Assembly: GCA_016876055.1 (NCBI GenBank)
Contig: VHDM01000078.1
Coordinates: 1-5,150, forward strand
Reading direction: 5' to 3'
DNA from: Verrucomicrobiota bacterium
Lineage (GTDB): Bacteria; Verrucomicrobiota; Verrucomicrobiia; Methylacidiphilales; Verrucolacustridaceae
DNA: 5,150 bases
In this document: positions 1-4,949 of the stretch, in pieces
How positions within the stretch are numbered: the stretch's first letter is position 1
How the letters are laid out: the number at the start of each line of letters is the position of its first letter
Notes under the pieces: generated by a model
Told to the model about the DNA's origin: nothing
Databases searched by the model: none
What the model saw: the letters and a program-made list of their open reading frames with translations, nothing else
Made by a program: the position numbers and the translations under genes

Positions 1-444
1 ATCGAGATCACGCCATGCCGACCGCACCGCTGGCCGCGAACGTGCGATTGCGGACAGCGCTCCGTCTTGAATAATAAACGGCGGCAAGTCACACACGCAC
101 TCCACATTGGTCATCGGCCCGAGCCCCGACGGGGCCTCTGCCCACTCCTTGCAGGTGCGCACAAAGACAACGTGCTTGAAGTCAAACGACTCTGCCATGC
201 GCATCCCCTCCCACTCGGGACGCGCTACGACGGCACGCGTCCGCCAGAGTTCCTCGCACGAAGCGACATCGGAAATCCACGGGAACCTCGATTTACTCCA
301 CCGCACAGGAATCGGAACACCCTCTTCGGTGGGTAGATCACTGCACTCAATCGACATGCCCGACAGTTCAACCGTGATCCCACCTGCCGAGGCGGGCGAC
401 TTGAGCATCGCGGCGATCATCAACACACTCAGGCTGCTTCGCAT
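1..444 (-). CDS. Secreted protein of unknown function, 5' part (C-terminus beyond left edge)
   Basis: The minus strand is open from an ATG at 444 to the first base of the window, giving 148 residues with no stop, so the 3' end lies outside. Residues 1-20 look like a signal peptide: MRSS, a hydrophobic stretch LSVLMIAAML, then KSPASA with a likely cut after Ala20 before GGITVEL. The mature part has five cysteines (34, 63, 98, 116, 118), two of them in a VECVCDLPP segment, and many tryptophans (49, 56, 67, 78, 101, 144), which suggests a folded, possibly disulfide-bonded exported domain. I recognise no family. The start at 444 is chosen because GGGAGG lies 9 nt upstream; in-frame ATGs at 468 and 474 would add a basic leader but have weaker ribosome sites. 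Codons are less GC-rich at third positions than in the phosphodiesterase gene. Plus-strand open frames over this region are best read as shadows of it. Confidence 0.72.
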   Translation of the reverse strand, partial: MRSSLSVLMIAAMLKSPASAGGITVELSGMSIECSDLPTEEGVPIPVRWSKSRFPWISDVASCEELWRTRAVVARPEWEGMRMAESFDFKHVVFVRTCKEWAEAPSGLGPMTNVECVCDLPPFIIQDGALSAIARSRPAVRSAWRDLD

Positions 445-453
445 TTGAACGCG

Positions 454-459
454 CCTCCC
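454..459 (-). promoter_or_regulatory. Shine-Dalgarno site deciding the start at 444
   Basis: Read on the minus strand this is GGGAGG inside a longer purine run (AGGGAAGGGAGG), with 9 nt to the ATG at 444. It is the best ribosome-binding site among the three in-frame ATGs (474, 468, 444) and supports the downstream start, which also gives the most typical signal peptide. Confidence 0.55.
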
Positions 460-588
460 TTCCCTCATAAACATGCACTTTCATCCAAACTCGGCGACGA
501 CCACCAGTAAATCCATCGGCACTCTGTGCACCACCTCACGACAGATTCGCGGCTGACAAGGCGAGCGGTGGTCACACCGCACCAGTCC

Positions 589-634
589 AACGGCTACTTC
601 GCATCCATTCCCACGCCAGGGTGCTGCGGCATAG
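589..634 (-). repeat. 46-nt repeat, left copy (inverted relative to 4863-4909)
   Basis: Read on the minus strand it begins CTATGCCGCAGC, continues through GGCGTGGGAATGGATGCGAAG and ends GCCGTT. It matches the plus-strand sequence at 4863-4909 with three substitutions and one 1-nt indel by hand alignment (43 of 47 columns identical). The indel breaks any shared reading frame across the whole unit, so a non-coding repeat is more likely than a conserved peptide. It lies 144 nt upstream of the secreted-protein start at 444 and points towards it. No obvious internal palindrome is visible, so it does not look like a typical REP hairpin. Its identity is unknown. Confidence 0.8.
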
Positions 635-642
635 TTTCGTTG

Positions 643-861
643 CTATTCCGCCGGCATAACCCACACGCTTTGCCCGGTGCAACAATCACAACCGGTGGCG
701 TAGAGGGCGCGTTGGGCGGCGACTTCGGAGGCGGCGGCGGCGTTGGCTTGGGCTACAGCGGCGGCGGCGTTGGCTAGTTCAAGTGAGGACGGCGGCGCGG
801 CGGTGCGTGGGTGGCGAGAAACCCGCGGACTCGACTCTGCATCCGCCAGCGTGACGGCGCG
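643..861 (-). other. Alanine-rich open frame directly after the phosphodiesterase stop; possible gene remnant
   Basis: Immediately after the TAG at 864-862, and in the same frame, 72 codons stay open until a TAG at 645-643. The frame has no ATG, GTG or TTG suitable as an early start. Its second half reads LELANAAAAVAQ, then ANAAAASEVAAQ, then RALYATGCDCC and ends VWVMPAE. The two 9-residue units ANAAAAVAQ and ANAAAASEV come from an exact 18-nt repeat. This could be a degraded fragment of an alanine-rich or coiled-coil protein, a readthrough extension of the phosphodiesterase, or chance openness in GC-rich DNA. The first and last are the likelier readings, because the phosphodiesterase already ends at a normal place after its last TPR. 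Confidence 0.3.
731..775 (-). repeat. 27-nt-period GCC-rich direct repeat
   Basis: An 18-nt sequence (GCGGCGGCGGCG followed by TTGGCT on the plus strand) occurs exactly at 731-748 and again at 758-775, a spacing of 27 nt. Because 27 is a multiple of three, it yields 9-residue units in the minus-strand alanine-rich frame. A third unit is only vaguely recognisable further left. Such GC trinucleotide-rich tracts can change length by slippage. Confidence 0.75.
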
Positions 862-872
862 CTAACGCGCCG
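855..872 (-). terminator. Short GC hairpin with the phosphodiesterase stop codon in its loop
   Basis: CGGCGCG (855-861) and CGCGCCG (866-872) form a perfect 7-bp stem around the 4-nt loop CTAA, which contains the complement of the TAG stop (862-864). There is no T-tract after the stem on the minus strand, so it is not a standard intrinsic terminator. It could slow ribosomes or mark the 3' end, or be a chance result of high GC. Confidence 0.25.
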
Positions 873-2805
873 CGCGTTGTGCGTCCTCAAGTGCGCGCCG
901 GGCCTCGTCCCAGCCCGGGGCCTGCGCGACCGCCGCCTCGAATGCCGTCACCGCCTCGGCAGCCGATCCGAGCACCATGAATGCCTGTCCGATGAGGAGA
1001 TGCACCTTAGGGTTTGAGAGGCGCAGCGCAGCGGATTGCATCCCGAGTTCTAGCGCCTGCGCTGCGTCACCACTCTTGAGTCGGCACTCGGCGAGCAGCG
1101 CGAGCGCCTCGGAATGATCAGGTTCGACCGACACGCAGGCGCGCAGATCGGCCTCCGCTTCAGGATGCGCGCCCAGCGCCGCGTGGCATCGCGCGCGGAG
1201 CATGCGAACATCGGTGCCCGAGGTGCGGGCATCGCCAGCCGCTTGGAGGCGCGCCAGCGCTCCGCCTGCATCGCCCTCGGCGAGTTGCGCGGCCGCCAGC
1301 AGCAGCGTGGCGGGCAGACCGATGGCGTCCTCGCCGCCGAGCGATTCCAGCTCGGCGCGCACGCCGGCGAAGTCGCGCAAGCCGTGCAAGCACTGCGCCC
1401 GCAGCAGCCGCACAAGTGGGGACGCGCGGAACTCTGCCTCCAGCGCGTCGATCACTCCGACCGCCTTCTGGAAGGCCATGGCGTCAGCGAGCGACTGCGC
1501 GAGCTGCATCTGGTTGGCGGCGATCGTGTCGCGGCGCGACTTCTGTGCATCCTGGCCCGGAGCGGCGATGTATCCCAGCGCAACAAGCTGGTCCAGAGCG
1601 GCGCTCGCCTCTGCGGGATCGATGCGCAGGTCGGCGGGATGCATGCCGCTATCGCCGGGAACCTCCTCCCACGAGGCGATGCGCTCTTGCGAAGGGAATC
1701 CGTCGAGCGCTTCGGCAAGCACGCGCCCGGGCATGTCGCGCCCCGCCGGCAGTCCGAGAAGGGCCAGCACCGTCGGCGTGATGTCGAGGATCGAGCCACC
1801 ATGCAGCGGCGCCTGGGCGCGGATGCCTGGACCGGCGGCCGCGAAGATTCCAAACGGCCGGTGCCAGTCGACGGGCCCAGCCCGGCCCTCGCGTGGATCG
1901 GGCCGTCGATGGTCGTTCCAGTAGCCGTGGTCGCTCACGATGACCACGGCGGTCTCGGGTCCCGCGAGTGCGAGCAGGCTCTCGAGCATCATGTCGTGAA
2001 AGCGGTAGATCCCCGCCATGCAGTGCCGATAGGCCTCGAAGTCCTCCTGCGGCACCACGTCCATCCTCGGAGGGTGGAACTCCATGAACTCGTGGCCGAA
2101 TCGATCGATGCCCTCGTAGTAAACGGCGGTGAAGTCCCAGTCGCCGCGCGACATCAGCTGCGTTGCCATCGCGTGCACGCTCGCCGTCTGCGCGATCATG
2201 TGCATGAGCTTCCCGATGCGGTTGCCTTCGCGCTTTATCACCCGCTCCGCATCGGGGACGAACGGCAGCACCGCGGAGGCGTCGAGCTCGGAGGGATGGA
2301 CGCGGCATTCGGCGAGTTCCGCCGCCAGTGCGGCGGGGTGCACCGACCGCGGGGGCAGCGGTGCGAGCGGACCATCGCCCTTGGCGAAGTCCGTCTGGTT
2401 CGACACCATCGCACCGGTGATCGGCTCGGCCGGATGCGAGGCGTACCAGCCGACGATGTTCGACCGAAGGCCGCACTGCGTCAGGATGTTCCACAGCGCC
2501 TTCGCGCGTCGGCTCGTGCTCGCGGTCGTCCGGATCCCTCCGCTGTCGGGGTCGGGCTCGGTGAATCCAAGCACGCCATGGGCATCAGCCCGCTTCCCGG
2601 TGGCGATCGTGTTCCAGAGGATCGGCGACAGGATCGGCCGGGTGGTGGCCAGGTTTCCCGCGGCGCCGCGCGCGAGGAACCCCGCGAGCGTCGGCATCAG
2701 TCCCTGTTCGACCATGGGGCGAATGATCTGCCAATCCGCAGCGTCCCATCCGATGAGAAGCACGCGGCGGGGAAGGCTGGGATGCGCGATCCGGTCGATA
2801 GTCAT
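862..2805 (-). CDS. Alkaline-phosphatase-superfamily (type I phosphodiesterase-like) hydrolase with C-terminal TPR repeats
   Basis: This 647-residue protein should hydrolyse a phosphate or sulfate ester using two metal ions; the substrate is unknown. Residues 14-370 carry the AlkP-superfamily core: GWDAADW with metal ligand Asp21, ILSPILWNTIATG with Ser60 at the nucleophile position (Thr in classical nucleotide pyrophosphatase/phosphodiesterases), HGV at 76-78, GIDRFGH with Asp234 and His238, SDHG with Asp292 and His293, DWHRPFGI with His315, and a late DITPTVLALLGL segment. All expected metal-site positions are present, so it is probably active. About residues 385-647 are alpha-helical repeats; the clearest TPRs are near 530-561, 563-597 and 598-631 (pattern A...LG...EA...F..A....P). 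No signal peptide is seen, so it is probably cytoplasmic, with the TPRs binding a partner. The ATG at 2805 lacks a clear Shine-Dalgarno site, and the start is set by the short distance to the first core strand. It lies 113 nt downstream of the PEP-CTERM gene on the same strand. A 640-codon antisense frame over it is rejected. Confidence 0.9.
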   Translation of the reverse strand: MTIDRIAHPSLPRRVLLIGWDAADWQIIRPMVEQGLMPTLAGFLARGAAGNLATTRPILSPILWNTIATGKRADAHGVLGFTEPDPDSGGIRTTASTSRRAKALWNILTQCGLRSNIVGWYASHPAEPITGAMVSNQTDFAKGDGPLAPLPPRSVHPAALAAELAECRVHPSELDASAVLPFVPDAERVIKREGNRIGKLMHMIAQTASVHAMATQLMSRGDWDFTAVYYEGIDRFGHEFMEFHPPRMDVVPQEDFEAYRHCMAGIYRFHDMMLESLLALAGPETAVVIVSDHGYWNDHRRPDPREGRAGPVDWHRPFGIFAAAGPGIRAQAPLHGGSILDITPTVLALLGLPAGRDMPGRVLAEALDGFPSQERIASWEEVPGDSGMHPADLRIDPAEASAALDQLVALGYIAAPGQDAQKSRRDTIAANQMQLAQSLADAMAFQKAVGVIDALEAEFRASPLVRLLRAQCLHGLRDFAGVRAELESLGGEDAIGLPATLLLAAAQLAEGDAGGALARLQAAGDARTSGTDVRMLRARCHAALGAHPEAEADLRACVSVEPDHSEALALLAECRLKSGDAAQALELGMQSAALRLSNPKVHLLIGQAFMVLGSAAEAVTAFEAAVAQAPGWDEARRALEDAQRAAR

Positions 2806-2850
2806 GGTGGGTGCGTATCGGCAGGATGCGGCGCGGCGCTCCCAAACGCA

Positions 2851-2888
2851 CGCACGCGCGGTCCGAGTTTCACGGTCCCGCGCGTGCG
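2851..2888 (-). terminator. Strong hairpin between the PEP-CTERM gene and the phosphodiesterase gene
   Basis: CGCACGCGCGG (2851-2861) pairs perfectly with CCGCGCGTGCG (2878-2888), an 11-bp GC-rich stem with a 16-nt loop that can form a further 3-bp CCG/CGG pair. It starts 31 nt past the PEP-CTERM stop in transcript order. On the minus strand the stem is followed by TGCGTTTGGG, only a weak T-run, so it is either an imperfect terminator, an attenuator that lowers downstream expression, or an mRNA 3'-end stabiliser. Confidence 0.5.
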
Positions 2889-2918
2889 CGACTTAATCGG
2901 TGCCGAAGTCGACGGCGC

Positions 2919-3533
2919 TCAGGAGCGCTTGCGGCCGCGGAGCAGTCCGAGCCCGGAGGCTCCAACCGCCAGCAGGCCGAGCGCGCCCGGTGCGGGCACG
3001 GCGCCGGCCGCGATGCCGCCCCCCGAGTTCTCATAGGCCCAGTCGTGCACGATGAAGCTGCCGGCCGCCTGGTTCACGCTCACCCGCGCCCAGCCGTAGA
3101 ACAGGTTGGAGCCGCTCGCGAACGAGAAGCCGAGGTACTTGTTCGACGCGTTGTTGAACTGCGCGTTCGGGTTCGCGCCTCCGTAGGCCATCGAGCCGAA
3201 GAAGCTCGGGCCGACCGACGCCGAGTTGATCAGGAAGCCCGCGGAGAGCGCCGAGGCGTACGCGACTCCGCCCACATTGAACGACACCAGGTTGCCCGGG
3301 GAGAAGTTGACGCTCGCGCCCATGTAGTTGCCGCCGGTGAAGACATAGTTCTTCAGCAGCACATCGGCGTAGGCGTCGCTGTCGACATTGAGGTTCAGCG
3401 AGTTGTACTGGCCGATGCTCAGGTTCTGGAGGCCTGAGTAGATGACATCGGCGGCAGCGGACAGCGCCGTGGCCGCGGCTGCGCCAGCCGCGAGGGAATA
3501 TGCAAGGCGCATGGAGGAAGAGTTGCTTGACAT
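2919..3533 (-). CDS. Exported PEP-CTERM sorting-domain protein
   Basis: This 204-residue protein is built for export and envelope attachment. Residues 1-28 form a signal peptide: a polar start with Arg9, a hydrophobic AYSLAAGAAAATALSA core, and a likely cut near AAA before DVIYSG. The mature part (about 29-178) is rich in Ser, Gly, Asn and aromatics, as in small beta-sandwich surface domains, with no cysteine in the visible sequence. FYGWARVSV (145-153) and VHDWAYEN (162-169) resemble a motif I associate with short planctomycete PEP-CTERM proteins (from memory). The tail is the tripartite sorting signal: VPAPG at 179-183, a hydrophobic helix at about 184-198, and basic RGRKRS at 199-204. Known PEP-CTERM tails are cut by an exosortase, which is not encoded here. 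Its biological role is unknown. Start at 3533 is supported by AGGAG 5 nt upstream; Met8 lacks such a site. It precedes the phosphodiesterase gene on the same strand, separated by a hairpin. Confidence 0.92.
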   Translation of the reverse strand: MSSNSSSMRLAYSLAAGAAAATALSAAADVIYSGLQNLSIGQYNSLNLNVDSDAYADVLLKNYVFTGGNYMGASVNFSPGNLVSFNVGGVAYASALSAGFLINSASVGPSFFGSMAYGGANPNAQFNNASNKYLGFSFASGSNLFYGWARVSVNQAAGSFIVHDWAYENSGGGIAAGAVPAPGALGLLAVGASGLGLLRGRKRS

Positions 3534-3538
3534 AAGTG

Positions 3539-3543
3539 CTCCT
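3539..3543 (-). promoter_or_regulatory. Shine-Dalgarno site of the PEP-CTERM gene
   Basis: Read on the minus strand this is AGGAG with 5 nt to the ATG at 3533. It selects Met1 over Met8, whose upstream bases are pyrimidine-rich. It is the clearest ribosome site in the window, in contrast to the apparently site-less phosphodiesterase and dockerin genes. Confidence 0.75.
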
Positions 3544-3738
3544 AAGGGAATGGAGGACCTGAAAGGGAAGTCAGACGCGCCGTGCTAGGGAAGCGAAGCG
3601 CATCGACGGAAACAACCGTAAGATGCCTCGCAGTTCCGCAAAGTCAAGTCGAAGAGGAAGTAAATTTGCCAGGCCCCCCCCTGCAGGGTTTTGCTCCCTA
3701 ATCACCGATTTCGCTTCGCAGATTTGATCGCGTTCGTC

Positions 3739-3766
3739 TTGCTCCGGGGCGGTGTCGGGCTATTCT
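3739..3766 (+). promoter_or_regulatory. Candidate leaderless promoter of the dockerin gene
   Basis: TATTCT at 3761-3766 fits the TAnnnT form of a -10 box, with a poor -35-like TTGCTC at 3739-3744 and a 16-nt spacer. Six bases separate the -10 from the ATG at 3773, so transcription could start at the start codon itself. The absence of a Shine-Dalgarno site before that ATG fits a leaderless message. The evidence is motif-level only. Confidence 0.3.
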
Positions 3767-3772
3767 GCAGTC

Positions 3773-4591
3773 ATGCAACGGGTCCAGATTCCCCATCTAG
3801 CAACCCTCTCGCTCCTTGCCTCCCTCGCCATCACGGGAGGCGCATGCGCGCAGGCGATCGTTTTCAACGCCGGCAGCGACAACGGTTTCTTCACGCCGTT
3901 CAACGCGGCCAATGCGGCGACCGTCAAGTACGGCGACAGCGGCTGGATCGGGACGGGCTCCAGCGCGCCGGTTGCACTCGGACGCATCACGCTCAACCTC
4001 GCGACCTTCAATGCGCTGACGGACGGGACGACCGACCTCGTGATCACCTTCAATGACGGCGACCCGTCGCGGCTCGTGTTCGGGTCGGGCGACATCCTGT
4101 ACTCAACCACGATCACCGGCGTCACGCTTCCCGCGGCGCCAATGGCCGAGTCCGCGACCCTCTTCGCCATCGATGTGCCGCTGCCCTCCATCCTCACCCG
4201 CGGTGGCTACAACAACATCGGTTGGTCAGTGAAGTGCCAGAACTTCAGCTTCGTGGGGCAGTTCGGCTTCCAGGTCTCGACATGCAATGCGCAGACTATG
4301 GGCTTCTACACCAACAACGCCTCGTTCTTCAACGGGACGAACTGGAGCCTGTTCTCGTTCGGTCAGGATCCCTGCACGCAGGTCGCCAACCTGAGCGCGA
4401 TCGTCTACACGGCGCCCTGCGTCGGCGACCTCGATCTGAACAGCTCCGTCGACGCGGCAGATCTCACAACTCTCCTCGGTTCATGGGGCGGCACAGGCGA
4501 GGGACAGGTGGCAGACCTGAACGCCGACGGCATCGTCAACGCGCAGGACCTCTCGGTCTTGCTCGGCAACTGGGGACCGTGCTCAGGCTGA
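3773..4591 (+). CDS. Exported protein with C-terminal dockerin-like (GC-type) domain
   Basis: From the ATG at 3773 the protein has 272 residues. Residues 1-28 are a signal peptide ending ACAQA with the mature protein starting IVFNAGSDNG. Residues about 29-210 form a domain rich in Asn, Gly, Ser and Thr, probably all-beta, which I cannot assign to a named family; three cysteines (in VKCQNF, STCNA, DPCTQ) may pair. The tail is a two-loop dockerin: GDLDLNSSVDAAD (218-230, ligands Asp219, Asp221, Asn223, Asp227, Asp230) and DLNADGIVNAQD (248-259, ligands Asp248, Asn250, Asp252, Asn256, Asp259), each followed by a LL.SWG or LL.NWG helix end. Cys216 and Cys270 flank the pair and could clamp it. In cellulosomes dockerins bind cohesins; in planctomycetes the partner of this tail type is not clear to me. 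A GTG at 3752 would add seven residues before the signal peptide and is less likely. Neither start has a good ribosome site. Confidence 0.88.
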   Translation: MQRVQIPHLATLSLLASLAITGGACAQAIVFNAGSDNGFFTPFNAANAATVKYGDSGWIGTGSSAPVALGRITLNLATFNALTDGTTDLVITFNDGDPSRLVFGSGDILYSTTITGVTLPAAPMAESATLFAIDVPLPSILTRGGYNNIGWSVKCQNFSFVGQFGFQVSTCNAQTMGFYTNNASFFNGTNWSLFSFGQDPCTQVANLSAIVYTAPCVGDLDLNSSVDAADLTTLLGSWGGTGEGQVADLNADGIVNAQDLSVLLGNWGPCSG

Positions 4592-4610
4592 GCGCGCGTG
4601 GAAGCGATGG

Positions 4611-4649
4611 CAACGCATATCCGCAACGCAACCCTGTAACGCATCCAGT
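4611..4649 (+). repeat. Three YAACGCA heptamers at exact 13-nt spacing
   Basis: CAACGCA at 4611, CAACGCA at 4624 and TAACGCA at 4637 recur with a 13-nt period; the six bases between them vary. They begin 20 nt after the dockerin stop and are followed by a T6 run. They look iteron-like, but three short copies could be a chance or decayed tandem repeat. No replication gene is present to support an origin. Confidence 0.6.
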
Positions 4650-4862
4650 TTTTTGAGGGAGTTTGAAGTAGGTACTCACGCGGCCTCGGTGCGCTGCTCA
4701 GTGTTCTGACAGACGCAACTCGAACTCGCCGACGCAATCGGCGGGCCGAACCACACCCCGCGTGTGGGCTGCGGCATGCCTGTGCTGGGCGAGTTCTCGA
4801 GCCTGCGAACGCGCGGCGTCAGCCGCGTGGAGCAGGCGAGAGCTGTCTGAGCCCCGGCACGG

Positions 4863-4909
4863 CTATGCCGCAGCCCCCTTGGCGTGGGAATGGATGCGAA
4901 GCAGCTGTT
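4863..4909 (+). repeat. 47-nt repeat, right copy (inverted relative to 589-634)
   Basis: It begins CTATGCCGCAGC and contains GGCGTGGGAATGGATGCGAAG, then ends GCTGTT. It is inverted relative to the left copy, and 4,228 nt lie between the two. Like the left copy it sits upstream of an exported-protein gene pointing outwards, here 40 nt before the ATG at 4950. Outside the matched block the flanks do not align by eye, so this is a short dispersed element, not the edge of a long duplication. Confidence 0.8.
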
Positions 4910-4949
4910 CCGCCGCGCCCGCCCACACTGATTCGGTAGCCACTTCTGC

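Larger units (their letters stand above)
445..861. other. Gap of about 420 nt between two minus-strand genes
   Basis: No convincing complete gene is seen here. From the phosphodiesterase stop leftwards (minus-strand order) it holds an alanine-rich open-frame remnant (861-643), a 46-nt sequence repeated in inverted orientation near the right end of the window (634-589), and then about 145 nt of leader before the secreted gene. The plus-strand 83-codon frame at 526-777 has a glycine-rich end (GGGGGVGLGYSGGGVG) that is simply the opposite strand of the GCC-rich repeat. The gap is long for a compact bacterial operon and the distance argues that the secreted gene has its own promoter, though I cannot point to convincing -35/-10 boxes. 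Confidence 0.6.
3534..3772. promoter_or_regulatory. Divergent promoter region for the PEP-CTERM and dockerin genes
   Basis: The two exported-protein genes point away from each other from this 239-nt region, so both promoters must lie in it unless a gene start is misplaced. It is less GC-rich than the flanking genes, with AT-richer patches near 3604-3625 and 3655-3668. On the minus strand a TTGACT (-35-like) lies at 3647-3642, but the hexamer 17-18 nt downstream is a poor -10 (TCTTAC), so this is only a candidate. The region also contains a run of eight C (3674-3681) overlapping the palindrome CCCTGCAGGG (3679-3688), followed by TTTT. Confidence 0.55.
4592..4949. other. Gap of about 360 nt after the dockerin gene
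   Basis: I see no convincing gene here. In order it holds three regularly spaced heptamers (4611-4649), a T6 run (4649-4654) without a proper stem before it, a weak 6-bp hairpin CGCCGA/TCGGCG (4727-4743), and the right copy of the 46/47-nt repeat (4863-4909). A plus-strand frame from a GTG at 4762 to 4965 and a minus-strand frame at 4676-5125 are open, but both have arginine-, cysteine- and proline-heavy compositions typical of shadow frames in GC-rich DNA, and neither has a recognisable domain or ribosome site. Confidence 0.6.

Noticed and set aside
433..444. 12-nt match ATGCGAAGCAGC between the secreted-gene start and the right 47-nt repeat
   Set aside because: A single 12-nt match is expected by chance in about 5 kb searched on both strands, and the flanks do not extend it.
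67..448. Two overlapping plus-strand frames at the left end
   Set aside because: Both lie opposite the minus-strand secreted gene, which has a signal peptide and a ribosome site; the plus-strand translations have neither.
526..777. Glycine-rich 83-codon plus-strand frame ending in GGGVG
   Set aside because: The glycine run is the complement of the GCC-rich tandem repeat, the frame crosses the dispersed 46-nt repeat, and there is no ribosome site or domain.
1114..3036. 640-codon plus-strand open frame antisense to the phosphodiesterase and PEP-CTERM genes
   Set aside because: It is extremely rich in Arg, His and Gly, has no recognisable domain, and covers two well-supported genes on the other strand. 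Long antisense openness is expected at this GC content.
4649..4654. T6 run as an intrinsic terminator of the dockerin gene
   Set aside because: No stem of useful length ends just before the T-run; the sequence there is the heptamer array, which does not fold by eye.
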